Shown here in pieces: positions 15,269 to 23,102 of a stretch of DNA of 36,489 nt. A program made the position numbers and the translations under genes. A model generated the notes under the pieces. That model was not told where the DNA came from and did no database searches. It saw nothing but the letters and a program-made list of their open reading frames with translations. The stretch is from assembly GCA_035628035.1 (NCBI GenBank), contig DASPKS010000116.1, positions 1 through 36,489 on the forward strand, read 5' to 3'. The first letter of the stretch is position 1. Every line of letters begins with the position of its first letter. The stretch comes from DASPKS01 sp035628035 (GTDB lineage Bacteria; Bacteroidota; Rhodothermia; Rhodothermales; Rubricoccaceae).

Positions 15269-17899
15269 ATGCCGCCTGAAACCACCGGCACCTGGCTCCG
15301 CCGCGGCTCCTGGACCGTCATGGACCAGGGGCTCTTCGCCGGCTCGAACTTCCTCGTGAACGTGCTGCTCGCCCGCTGGCTCGCGCCAGCGGACTACGGC
15401 GCGTTCACGATGGTGAGCTTCGTCGCGCTCCTCCTCGTAGGGGTCGTGCACTCCGGGCTGCTGACCGAGCCCATGCTCGTCTTCGGGCCAGGCCCGTTCG
15501 AGCAGCGGCGGCGCCCGTACCTCCGGCTCCTCCTGCGCGGCCACCTCCTGTTCAGCCTTGCGGTAGCGCCGCTCCTCGCAGTAGCGGGGTGGGCGTCGGC
15601 AGCCGTGTTCGGGCATCCCGAACTGACGTGGGCGTTCCTCGCGCTCGCCGTCGCCCAGGGGGCCATCCTCCTCATGTGGATGCTCCGCCGCGCGTGCTAC
15701 GTGTTCTTCCGGCCGGAGGTGGCCGTCACGGGCGGGCTCCTCTACGCGGCGGCGACGGCGGCGGGGCTCCTCGCGCTCTCCACCTTCGGCGCGCTCTCGG
15801 CCACGGGAGCGGTCCTCCTCATGGGCGGGGCGAGCCTGCTGGCCGCCGCGCTCATCCTCCTCCGCCTCCGCGTGTTCGACGGCACGGCCGCCCCCGACGC
15901 CCTCCGCACGGAGGCGCTCGCGGCCCACCGCGGCTACAGCGGCTGGGCGACGGCGACGGGCGGCCTGGAGTGGGTCCAAGGGCTCCTCCCGTTCCTCGTG
16001 CTCCCCATCTGGCACGGGCTCGAAGCGGCGGGCACGTTCCGCGCGCTGTTCAACCTCGTGATGCCGGTGATGCACGCCTACGGCGCGCTGAGCCTGCTCC
16101 TCGTGCCGACGTTCGTGCGCGCGCGCGCGGCCGGCCGCCTCAAGCAGGCCCTCGGCGCTGCGCTCGGCACCGTGCTCGGCGCGACGGTCGCCTACGGCCT
16201 CGCGATCGGCGTCGGCGGGGCGGCGCTCCTCGGCTTCCTCTACGGCCACCACTACACGGCGCACGCGGGGCTCCTCTGGCTGTTCGCGCTCTACCCCGTC
16301 TTCGGCGGGATGGCGACGGTGCTCGGCGCGCTCCGCCGGGCGGAGGAGCGCCCGAAGGCCACGTTCCGCGCGCGCGGCGGGGCGGCCACCCTCATGGCGA
16401 CGGCCGGCACCGCGCTCATTCACGGCCTCGGGCTCGTCGGCGCCATCCTCGCCGACTGCCTCGCCAGCCTCACCGAGGCGCTCCTCCTCGCCGCCGCGCG
16501 CACGCGCGCGACGAAGCCTGCTGACGCGGCCGTGCTCGCTACGGAAGCCCCTGGCGGCGATGGGGTGGCAACGCCGCGTCTGAAGGTGCTCGTTTCGGCC
16601 TTCGCCTGCCTGCCGGACTGGGGGAGCGAGCCAGGCATCGGGTGGAACTTCTCCCGCCTGATGGCGCGGCACCACGACGTGTGGGTGCTCACCTACGCGG
16701 GGTTCCGAAAGCAGATCGAAGCGGCAGCCCGCGAGAACCCGGTGCCGGGCGTCCATTACGTCTACTACAAGCTGCCCTTCGAGGACCCCGCTTTCGCCGA
16801 CGCTGAGGTCGGGCGGTTCCGGTCGGGACTGCGCGAGCAGCTCCACTACCACCTCTGGCAGCTCGGTGCGGCGCGCGTGGCGCGGCGGCTCCACCGCGAG
16901 GTGGGGTTCGACCTCGCGCACCACGTCACCTACGCGAAGTACTGGGCGCCGAGCGCGCTGGCTGGTCTGCCCGTCCCATTCATCTGGGGCCCGGTGGGCG
17001 GCGGTGAGGCCACGCCGCGCGCGTTCTACGGATGGCTCAGCCGCGCCGCCCTCCGGTACGAGCGGGCGCGCGATGTCGCGCAGGCGCTCATGCGGCGCGA
17101 GCCGAACGTCCGCCGTACGGCCCGCCGCGCCGCCTTCGCCTTCGCCACGACGGAGGAGACGCGCGCGGAGGTGCGCCGGCTCGGCGCACGGCACGTCGAG
17201 GTGCTGCCCGGCATCGCCCTCCCCGATGGGGACGCCGCTGCCCTCGCGCAGCTGCCCATGCCCGACGACGGGCCCGTGCGTTTCATCAGCATCGGCCGCC
17301 TGCTCGGGTTCAAGGGGTTCAACCTCGGCCTGCACGCCTTCGCCGAGGCGCTCCGCCGGGATGCGAGCACGGGCACGCTCGAAGGGGCCGAGTACTGGGT
17401 CGTCGGCGACGGGATGGAGCGGCCCGCCCTGGAGCGGCTCGCGGAGGAGCTCGGGCTCGCGGAGCGGGTCCGGTTCTTCGGTGCGCTCTCGCTGGAACAG
17501 ACCATGCGCCGGCTCGGCGCCAGCCACGTCCTCGTCCACCCGAGCCTGCACGAGTCGGGCGGCGGCGTGTGCCTCGAAGCGATGGCAGCCGGGCGGCCCG
17601 TGGTGTGCCTGGAGCATGGCGGGCCGGCCGTACTCGTTCCGCCCGAAGCGGGCGTCCGCATCCCGCCTGATGACCCCGAGCAGGTCGTGCGCGAGATGGC
17701 CCGGGCGCTGCGCGACCTCGCCGCCGACCCGGCGCGGCGCCGCGCGATGGGCGCGGCCGGCCGCGCGCACGTGCTGGCGCACCACTGCTGGTCGCACCGC
17801 GTCGCCGAGATGGACGCGCGGTACCACGCGGTGGCCGGTCGGCCTTCGGCGCCCACGCTCGCCGTCCCGACGGTGACCGAGCCGGTGCTCGAAGGATGA
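15269..17899 (+). CDS. Fusion: Wzx-type flippase plus GT4 glycosyltransferase
   Basis: An 876-residue two-domain protein in one uninterrupted frame. Residues 1 to about 415 are a polytopic transporter of the polysaccharide flippase/MATE-like type: GSWTVMDQGLFAGSNFLVNV, then LLARWLAPADYGAF, with about 12 hydrophobic helices. A 20-residue linker follows. From about residue 438 (LKVLVSAFACLPDWGSEPG) the protein is a GT-B family 4 glycosyltransferase, with RFISIGRLLGFKGF, WVVGDGMERPAL and the E-x7-E motif HESGGGVCLEAMAAGRPVV. An internal in-frame GTG at 16565 could start a separate transferase. The stop overlaps the next gene's ATG. Function inferred: flipping of a lipid-linked repeat unit and addition of a sugar. 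Confidence 0.85.
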   Translation: MPPETTGTWLRRGSWTVMDQGLFAGSNFLVNVLLARWLAPADYGAFTMVSFVALLLVGVVHSGLLTEPMLVFGPGPFEQRRRPYLRLLLRGHLLFSLAVAPLLAVAGWASAAVFGHPELTWAFLALAVAQGAILLMWMLRRACYVFFRPEVAVTGGLLYAAATAAGLLALSTFGALSATGAVLLMGGASLLAAALILLRLRVFDGTAAPDALRTEALAAHRGYSGWATATGGLEWVQGLLPFLVLPIWHGLEAAGTFRALFNLVMPVMHAYGALSLLLVPTFVRARAAGRLKQALGAALGTVLGATVAYGLAIGVGGAALLGFLYGHHYTAHAGLLWLFALYPVFGGMATVLGALRRAEERPKATFRARGGAATLMATAGTALIHGLGLVGAILADCLASLTEALLLAAARTRATKPADAAVLATEAPGGDGVATPRLKVLVSAFACLPDWGSEPGIGWNFSRLMARHHDVWVLTYAGFRKQIEAAARENPVPGVHYVYYKLPFEDPAFADAEVGRFRSGLREQLHYHLWQLGAARVARRLHREVGFDLAHHVTYAKYWAPSALAGLPVPFIWGPVGGGEATPRAFYGWLSRAALRYERARDVAQALMRREPNVRRTARRAAFAFATTEETRAEVRRLGARHVEVLPGIALPDGDAAALAQLPMPDDGPVRFISIGRLLGFKGFNLGLHAFAEALRRDASTGTLEGAEYWVVGDGMERPALERLAEELGLAERVRFFGALSLEQTMRRLGASHVLVHPSLHESGGGVCLEAMAAGRPVVCLEHGGPAVLVPPEAGVRIPPDDPEQVVREMARALRDLAADPARRRAMGAAGRAHVLAHHCWSHRVAEMDARYHAVAGRPSAPTLAVPTVTEPVLEG

Positions 17900-19374
17900 G
17901 GCCGCTCTTGAACCCCTATGCCCCGGGCCGCCCCGCGCCGAGCGGTGCCCTCGCCTCCACGGACGAGGTACAGGCGCCCGCGTGGCGCCCCGCGGTACGG
18001 ACAGCGCTCGCCGACCACTACCTCCTCGCGCTCGGGCTGGTGCTCCTCGGCTACGGCGTGATGGGGCGGGGGTTCGCCTACGTCGGGATGCCGCCGGTCT
18101 TCCTCGGCGAGGTGCTCCTCGGGACGGGGCTGCTCCTGTGGCTGAACAGCCGCGCCGTCGGGCGCGTCCTCGCCATGCCCGCGATGCAGGCACTCGTGCT
18201 CCTCCTCGCGTGGGTCGCCTTCCGCACGATCCCAAACCTCGGCACCTACGGCATCGACGCCGCCCGCGATGCGATGCTCGCTGGCTACAGCGCGTTCGCG
18301 TTCGTCGTGGCGGGACTCCTCGTGGCGCGGCCCGAGCGGCTGCGCGACCTCGCCCGGCGCTACCGCACGTTCGTCGTGGTGATGGTGGCGGTGGCGTGGG
18401 GGCTCTACCTCGTGTTCCGGCAGATGCCGGAGGTGTTCCCGAAGTGGCCCTGGGCGCTCAACACCCGCGTCATCGAGAACAAGCCCGGCGACCTCCTCGT
18501 CCACTTCGCCGGCATCACGGCGTTTCTCGTGCTCGGCTTCCGGCGGGCCACGCCGCTCGTGCTCGTCCTCCTCGTGGCCGGCGTCGGCGTGTCGATGGTG
18601 GGCAACCGGGGCGGGATGCTGGGGTACCTCCTCGCGATGGGCGTGCTCGCCCTGCTCAAGCCGCGCGAGGCGCGGTTCGGGCGGCTCGCCTACGCCGGTG
18701 TGCTCCTCGTCGCCCTCGCCCTCCTCGCCGATACCACGCACCTCCGCACCAACGAGGGCTCGCGCGCGATCGCCGTCGAGCAGCTCTGGGAGAACGTGAA
18801 GAGCGTCTTCGGGCGGAGCGACGCCGAGACGCTCAACACGACGACGGAGTGGCGGCTGGAGTGGTGGACGAAGATCGCCGGCTACACCTTCGACGGGCCG
18901 TACTTCTGGACGGGGAAGGGCTACGGGATCAACCTCGCCACCGACGACGGCTTCCGCGTGGACGAGCACGAGAGCCTCCGCAGCCCGCACAACGCCCACC
19001 TCACGATGCTCGCGCGCGGCGGCGTGCCGGGGCTCGCGCTCTGGCTCGTCGTCCACGCGTGCTGGCTGGGCACGCTCTTCGGCGGGTGGGCCCGCGCCCG
19101 CCGCGCCGGGCAGGCGCGCTGGATGGGCGTATACGCCCTCTGCGCCGTCTACTGGGTGGCCGCGATGGTGAATGGCTCGTTCGACGTGTACCTCGAAGGG
19201 CCGATGGGTGGCATCTGGTTCTGGACCGTCTTCGGCGTGGGGATGGCCGCCGTCTGGATCCACCGCCGCCACCCTGATTTCTGGGGGGCCGAGGACCGCG
19301 CGGCGCTCGTTGCTGCGCCCCGGCCGGTACTCCCCGTGTACGGGCCCCGCCGTGTTGCGCCCTCTATCGTCTGA
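17896..19374 (+). CDS. O-antigen polymerase/ligase-like membrane protein (Wzy/WaaL type)
   Basis: A 492-residue protein with ten or more hydrophobic helices starting near residue 40. A large, mostly polar extracytoplasmic loop spans about 285-365. The loop contains WRLEWWTKIAGYTF, GKGYGINLA and SPHNAHLTMLARGGVPGLALW. The last resembles the HN and RGG features of the Wzy_C / O-antigen ligase family, and SMVGNRGGMLGYLLAMGV fits the conserved preceding helix. It overlaps the flippase-GT4 gene by four bases (ATGA) and has GAAGG just before its ATG. Polymerase versus ligase cannot be decided from sequence; inside a Wzc/Wzx locus polymerase is the likelier role. Confidence 0.85.
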   Translation: MRPLLNPYAPGRPAPSGALASTDEVQAPAWRPAVRTALADHYLLALGLVLLGYGVMGRGFAYVGMPPVFLGEVLLGTGLLLWLNSRAVGRVLAMPAMQALVLLLAWVAFRTIPNLGTYGIDAARDAMLAGYSAFAFVVAGLLVARPERLRDLARRYRTFVVVMVAVAWGLYLVFRQMPEVFPKWPWALNTRVIENKPGDLLVHFAGITAFLVLGFRRATPLVLVLLVAGVGVSMVGNRGGMLGYLLAMGVLALLKPREARFGRLAYAGVLLVALALLADTTHLRTNEGSRAIAVEQLWENVKSVFGRSDAETLNTTTEWRLEWWTKIAGYTFDGPYFWTGKGYGINLATDDGFRVDEHESLRSPHNAHLTMLARGGVPGLALWLVVHACWLGTLFGGWARARRAGQARWMGVYALCAVYWVAAMVNGSFDVYLEGPMGGIWFWTVFGVGMAAVWIHRRHPDFWGAEDRAALVAAPRPVLPVYGPRRVAPSIV

Positions 19375-19378
19375 AGCC

Positions 19379-19954
19379 ATGGCCGCGTCCCACCTCAAGC
19401 GTCTTTGGCAGGCAGCGTACCGCCGCTACGCGATCCGCAAGAACGTCCGCTACGGCCGCAACCTCCACCTCGGCCTCGGCACCGTCGTCGACGCGTCCGT
19501 CGAGCTCACCATCGGCGACGACGTGTACGTGGGGAAGGGGTGCACCCTGGAGTGCAACGGCTCCATCGGAAACGGCGTGATGCTCGCCAACCGCGTCGGT
19601 CTCATCGGGCGGCACGACCACGACTTTCGCGCCGTCGGCAAGATGATCCGCCACGCCCCCTGGATCGGCGACGTCGACTTCCCGGAGGAGCATCGACGCG
19701 AACGGCTCGTCGTCGGCGACGACGTGTGGATCGGCTACGGCGCCATCGTGCTCTCCGGTGTGACCGTCGGGCGCGGCGCCATCGTGGCCGCGGGCGCGCT
19801 CGTGACGAAGGACGTGCCGCCCTACGCCCTCGTGGCAGGCGTTCCTGCGCGCGTCGCCGGCCGGCGGTTCTCGGAGGAGGAGATCGACCGCCACGAGGCC
19901 GCGCTCTACGGCCGCCGCGTCACCCCCCGGCCCGTCGAATCGCTGGCCGCTTAA
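19379..19954 (+). CDS. Hexapeptide-repeat acyltransferase
   Basis: A 191-residue left-handed beta-helix protein of the LbetaH/WbbJ type, probably O-acetylating a polysaccharide sugar. Hexapeptide turns are visible in VELTIGDDVYVGKGCTLECNG, and again in LVVGDDVWIGYGAIVLSGVTVGRGAIVAAGALVTKDVPPYALVAGVPARVAGRRF (given here in part only as key segments: GDDVWIGYGA, GRGAIVAAGA, VPPYALVAGVPA). The basic N-terminus (HLKRLWQAAYRRYAIRKNVRYG) may dock on the membrane. The start ATG at 19379 lies five bases after the polymerase stop. The acyl donor and target cannot be read from sequence. Confidence 0.88.
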   Translation: MAASHLKRLWQAAYRRYAIRKNVRYGRNLHLGLGTVVDASVELTIGDDVYVGKGCTLECNGSIGNGVMLANRVGLIGRHDHDFRAVGKMIRHAPWIGDVDFPEEHRRERLVVGDDVWIGYGAIVLSGVTVGRGAIVAAGALVTKDVPPYALVAGVPARVAGRRFSEEEIDRHEAALYGRRVTPRPVESLAA

Positions 19955-19969
19955 GGAGGTAGCCCGAGG

Positions 19970-20812
19970 ATGGATACCCTTACCCTTCGCCCCGTCGTTG
20001 CTCCGCGCCGCGCCGCCCCGCCGGCGCCGCCCGCCCCCTCGCGCACCGTCCTCGGCGTCCGCGTGGACGCGCCGACCTACGAGGAGGCCACGCGCCACAT
20101 CCTCGCCTGGGCGCGGGCCGGCGAGAGCCGCACGGTCTACGCCACCGGCGCGCACGGTGTCGTCGAGGCGCAGGACGACGCGGCCTTCCGCGCCGTCCTC
20201 AACGCGGCCGACCTCAACGTGCCCGACGGGATGTCGCTCGTGAAGGCGCTGCGCGAGCTCGGGCTGCCCGAGGCCGGGCGCGTCTACGGGCCCGACCTGA
20301 CGCTCCACGTGTGCCGCGCCGCCGCCGAAGCGGGCGTCCCCGTCGCTTTCTACGGCTCGACGGAGGTGACGCTCGGCCTCCTCCGCGAGCGGCTGACCGC
20401 GCAGTTCCCCGACCTCCAGGTCGTCTGCACCATCTCGCCCCCGTTCCGCTCGCTCACCGACGCCGAGGATGCCGCCTATACGGCGCGGCTCCGCGACTCC
20501 GGCGCGGGGATCGTGTTCGTCGGGCTGGGGTGCCCCCGGCAGGAGCGGTGGTGCCACGCCCACCGGGGGCGGCTCCCGGCCGTCCTCCTCGCCGTCGGGG
20601 CGGCGTTCGACTTCCATGCCGGGACCCTCGCGCAGGCCCCCGCCTGGGTGCAACGGGCGGGGCTCGAATGGGCCTTTCGCCTCGCGATGGAGCCGCGCCG
20701 GCTCTGGCGGCGCTATACGCGCATCGTCCCCCGTTTTATGGTCGGATTTGCCCAGCAGCGGCGACAGGAGCGGCAGGGTTCATTTCGCCGGAGCTTGGTG
20801 GAACGGCATTAA
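19970..20812 (+). CDS. WecG/TagA/CpsF family glycosyltransferase
   Basis: A 280-residue GT26-family transferase. The core begins near residue 26 (TVLGVRVDAPTYEEAT), after a Pro/Ala-rich leader. Family landmarks are ATGAHGVVEAQDD, LNVPDGMSLVKALRELG with the likely catalytic aspartate, YGPDLTLHV, VAFYGSTEVTLG, VFVGLGCPRQERWCHA and GAAFDFHAGTLAQAPAWVQRAGLEW. The C-terminal RRLWRRYTRIVPRFM resembles the basic appendage that attaches these enzymes to membranes. A strong ribosome site AAGGAGGT precedes the ATG by about ten bases. Such enzymes typically add the second sugar to a lipid-linked first sugar. The initiating phosphoglycosyltransferase is not in this window. Confidence 0.93.
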   Translation: MDTLTLRPVVAPRRAAPPAPPAPSRTVLGVRVDAPTYEEATRHILAWARAGESRTVYATGAHGVVEAQDDAAFRAVLNAADLNVPDGMSLVKALRELGLPEAGRVYGPDLTLHVCRAAAEAGVPVAFYGSTEVTLGLLRERLTAQFPDLQVVCTISPPFRSLTDAEDAAYTARLRDSGAGIVFVGLGCPRQERWCHAHRGRLPAVLLAVGAAFDFHAGTLAQAPAWVQRAGLEWAFRLAMEPRRLWRRYTRIVPRFMVGFAQQRRQERQGSFRRSLVERH

Positions 20813-20864
20813 CAGCCCCCCTTCCACGCCCCGTATCTTATCCACCCGTCATCGCCACCCCCCT

Positions 20865-21890
20865 ATGCCCACGCGCGTCCTCGTCACCGGTGCCGGCGGC
20901 TTCATCGGCCACCACCTCGTCAACTACCTCAAGGCGAAGGGGTACTGGGTCCGCGGCGTGGACCTGAAGCACCCCGAGTTTGCGGAGACCGCCGCCGATG
21001 AGTTCGAGATCCTCGACCTCCGGCGGTGGGATGCCTGCCTCCAGGCCACGCGCGGCGTCGAGGAGGTGTACGCCCTCGCGGCCGACATGGGCGGGATGGG
21101 GTTCATCTCGAAGTACCACGCCGAGATCCTCCACAACAACCTCCTCATCTCGACGCACACCATGGAGGCCGCCCGCGTCAACGGCGTGCAGCGGTACCTC
21201 TACACGTCGAGCGCGTGCATCTACCCCGAGTACAAGCAGCTCGAGGCCAACGTGGAGCCGCTGAAGGAGGAGGACGCGTACCCCGCGCAGCCGCAGGACG
21301 CCTACGGCTGGGAGAAGCTCATCACCGAGCAGCTCGCCCACCACTACCGGAAGCAGTACGGGCTAGAGACGCGCACCGTCCGCTTCCACAACATCTTCGG
21401 CCCGCTCGGCACGTGGGAGGGCGGCCGCGAGAAGGCGCCCGCCGCGATGTGCCGGAAGGTGGCCGTGGCCAAGCTTACCGGCGACCCCACCATCGAGATC
21501 TGGGGCGACGGGGAGCAGACCCGCTCGTTCTGCTACGTCGACGACTGCGTGGAGGGGATCTACCGCCTCATGCGGAGCGATTATGCCGAGCCGCTCAACC
21601 TCGGCCAGGACCGGCTGATCTCGATCAACGAGCTGGCCGACCTCGTCGCCGGCGCGGCCGGCGTCGCCATCGAGAAGGAGCACGTGGACGGCCCGATGGG
21701 CGTGCGCGGGCGGAACTCGAACAACGACCGCCTCCGCGAGGTGCTCGGGTGGGAGCCGCAGATCTCCTTGGAGGAGGGGCTCGCCCGTACGTACGCCTGG
21801 ATCGAGGAACAGGTGCGCCAGAAGCTCGTCCGCGAAGGCCGCCTCACGGGCGACGCCGTCCCGAGCGGCGCCACGGTCTCGGTCGCCTGA
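20865..21890 (+). CDS. GDP-mannose 3,5-epimerase (plant GME-like)
   Basis: A 341-residue extended SDR, with NAD site GAGGFIGHH at residues 8-16. It matches plant GDP-mannose 3,5-epimerase unusually closely: AADMGGMGFI, SSACIYPE, PQDAYGWEK, FHNIFGPLGTWEGGREKAP and GVRGRNSNN. The predicted catalytic residues are C118, Y147, K151 and K190. They stand at one constant offset of 27 from the Arabidopsis residues C145, Y174, K178 and K217 as I remember them. The expected products are GDP-L-galactose and GDP-L-gulose, which here would feed the polysaccharide, not ascorbate. A TATCTTAT at 20834 could be part of a promoter, but no -33 box is clear. A strong terminator follows the gene. Confidence 0.88.
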   Translation: MPTRVLVTGAGGFIGHHLVNYLKAKGYWVRGVDLKHPEFAETAADEFEILDLRRWDACLQATRGVEEVYALAADMGGMGFISKYHAEILHNNLLISTHTMEAARVNGVQRYLYTSSACIYPEYKQLEANVEPLKEEDAYPAQPQDAYGWEKLITEQLAHHYRKQYGLETRTVRFHNIFGPLGTWEGGREKAPAAMCRKVAVAKLTGDPTIEIWGDGEQTRSFCYVDDCVEGIYRLMRSDYAEPLNLGQDRLISINELADLVAGAAGVAIEKEHVDGPMGVRGRNSNNDRLREVLGWEPQISLEEGLARTYAWIEEQVRQKLVREGRLTGDAVPSGATVSVA

Positions 21891-21911
21891 TCGTCTCTGC
21901 TCCGGAGTTCG

Positions 21912-21950
21912 CGGGGGCGCCTCGATGCGGGGCGCCCCCGTTTGTCTTTC
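21912..21950 (+). terminator. Rho-independent terminator after the GDP-mannose 3,5-epimerase gene
   Basis: A 10-bp perfect stem, CGGGGGCGCC (21912-21921) with GGCGCCCCCG (21931-21940), has a 9-base loop and is followed by TTTGTCTTTCT. It ends the first transcription unit of the polysaccharide locus. Confidence 0.85.
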
Positions 21951-21973
21951 TCACGTCGGGGTAAGCAAGGCGA

Positions 21974-22077
21974 GGCGGAAGGGGCCGTCACGCTCGCGTT
22001 CCCTTTTCCTCCACGGAAGGGCGTGGGCGGCCTCCGGTCCTGCCCTTGCGTGGGCGGCCGGCGCGACCCCTTCCGCC
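21974..22077. repeat. Intergenic element with 11-bp perfect terminal inverted repeats
   Basis: GGCGGAAGGGG at 21974-21984 and its exact complement CCCCTTCCGCC at 22067-22077 bound a 104-base GC-rich segment. Within it are two direct copies of GCGTGGGCGGCC (22021-22032 and 22048-22059) and a smaller CCCTT...AAGGG dyad. The element lies between the terminator and the GT2 start codon (22079). It could be an intergenic palindromic repeat family or a regulatory structure. No coding signal is seen inside it. Confidence 0.45.
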
Positions 22078-22078
22078 G

Positions 22079-23065
22079 ATGCCGCCCCGTTCCCCGCTCG
22101 TCTCCGTCGGCCTGCCCGTCTACAACGGCGCCCGCTACCTCCCTGAGACCCTGGCAGACGTCCTCGGCCAGACGTTCGAGGACTTCGAGCTGGTCATCTG
22201 CGACAACGCCTCGACCGACGAGACAGAGGCGCTCTGCCGCGAGGCGGCCGCGCGCGACCCCCGCGTGCGGTACGTCCGCAACGGCCGGAACCTCGGCGCG
22301 CTCCCCAACACCAACCTGACGTTCGCCCACAGCCGGGGGCGGCTGTTCTGCCTGGCCGGCCACGACGACCGCCGCACGCCCGACTTCCTCGCCACGCTCG
22401 TCGCCGCGCTGGAGGAGGAGCCCGGGGCGGTCCTCGCCTACGGGCGCTGTGGGCTCATCGGCGCCCAGGGCGAGCCGTTCCGCTTCGACGCGGCGGCGCA
22501 GCGCTGGCGCGACTCGGAAGGGCGTACGCTCCCCTACGACCGCGCGCTGGAGCGGTCGATGCCCGACGAGCCCGTGGCCCGCTTCCGTGCCGTCCTCCGC
22601 AGCCGCGACGTGAACAGCCCCGTGCACGGGCTCTTCCGCCGCGAGGTGCTGGAGAAGCACGGGCCGCAGACGCTCTACGGGTCGGACCGCCTCCTCGTCG
22701 CCCACGCCGCGCTCCTCGGCCGGTTCGCTTTCGTCGACCGCGAGCTGTTCCGGTACCGCATCCACCCCGAGAGCACGCTGTTCCTCGACCGGACCACGTG
22801 GGCGCGCCGCGAGACCGGCCGTGATGGCGCGGCCAGCTTCACGGCTCCCCTCCGCACGTTCGCCAACTACCTCCGCACAGCGGCTACTGTGGACCTCCCT
22901 CCGGTCCGCCGCGCCGCGGCCTGCCTCACCGCTACCGGTTACGCCCTCCGCACCGACGCCCTCCAGCGGGCGCTCCTCCCGGGCCCGGACAACTACTTCG
23001 GCCTCCGCCGCTGGCCATGGCAAGAGGCCGCAGATGGTGGACAGTGGGCAATGGACGGAGGATGA
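22079..23065 (+). CDS. GT2 family glycosyltransferase
   Basis: A 328-residue GT-A transferase. The nucleotide-binding start is SPLVSVGLPVYNGARYLPE, followed by DFELVICDNASTDET and VRYVRNGRNLG. The metal-binding acidic motif GHDDRRTPDF lies near residues 92-101. The C-terminal half carries less conserved acceptor-side sequence (FRYRIHPESTLFLDRT). ATG 22079 places the first strand at the usual position. The last nine or ten residues (ending GGQWAMDGG) and the stop codon context are supplied by the heptanucleotide repeat at 23036-23063, so the natural C-terminus may have been replaced. Sugar donor and acceptor are not predictable. Confidence 0.9.
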   Translation: MPPRSPLVSVGLPVYNGARYLPETLADVLGQTFEDFELVICDNASTDETEALCREAAARDPRVRYVRNGRNLGALPNTNLTFAHSRGRLFCLAGHDDRRTPDFLATLVAALEEEPGAVLAYGRCGLIGAQGEPFRFDAAAQRWRDSEGRTLPYDRALERSMPDEPVARFRAVLRSRDVNSPVHGLFRREVLEKHGPQTLYGSDRLLVAHAALLGRFAFVDRELFRYRIHPESTLFLDRTTWARRETGRDGAASFTAPLRTFANYLRTAATVDLPPVRRAAACLTATGYALRTDALQRALLPGPDNYFGLRRWPWQEAADGGQWAMDGG

Positions 23066-23102
23066 GCCCGCGGCACCTACTGACGACGGACTACTAACCA
23101 CC
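23036..23102. repeat. Inverted pair of heptanucleotide repeat arrays (locus B)
   Basis: Four 7-base units at 23036-23063 fit RRNGGRY (GGTGGAC first, GGAGGAT last). After an 11-base spacer, four units at 23075-23102 read on the minus strand as GGTGGTT, AGTAGTC and similar. The unit GGAGGAT also occurs, inverted, in locus A at 1457-1470. As at locus A, the G-rich array comes first on the coding strand and the complement follows. The element bridges the end of the GT2 gene and stops exactly at the ATG of the next gene (23103). Confidence 0.65.

Noticed and set aside
16540..16600. Sequencing frameshift joining flippase and GT4
   Set aside because: The frame is continuous with normal codon usage through the linker and no stop or overlapping start suggests a frameshift, so a true fusion is the simpler reading.
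15116..18235. A 1039-codon open frame on the minus strand opposite the SLBB and flippase-GT4 genes
   Set aside because: Its sequence is Arg/Glu/Gly/Pro-rich low complexity typical of antisense frames in high-GC DNA, with no family motif, while the plus strand carries clear domains.
17026..19398. A 790-codon minus-strand frame opposite GT4 and the Wzy-like gene
   Set aside because: Same antisense composition; Wzy and GT4 motifs are on the plus strand.
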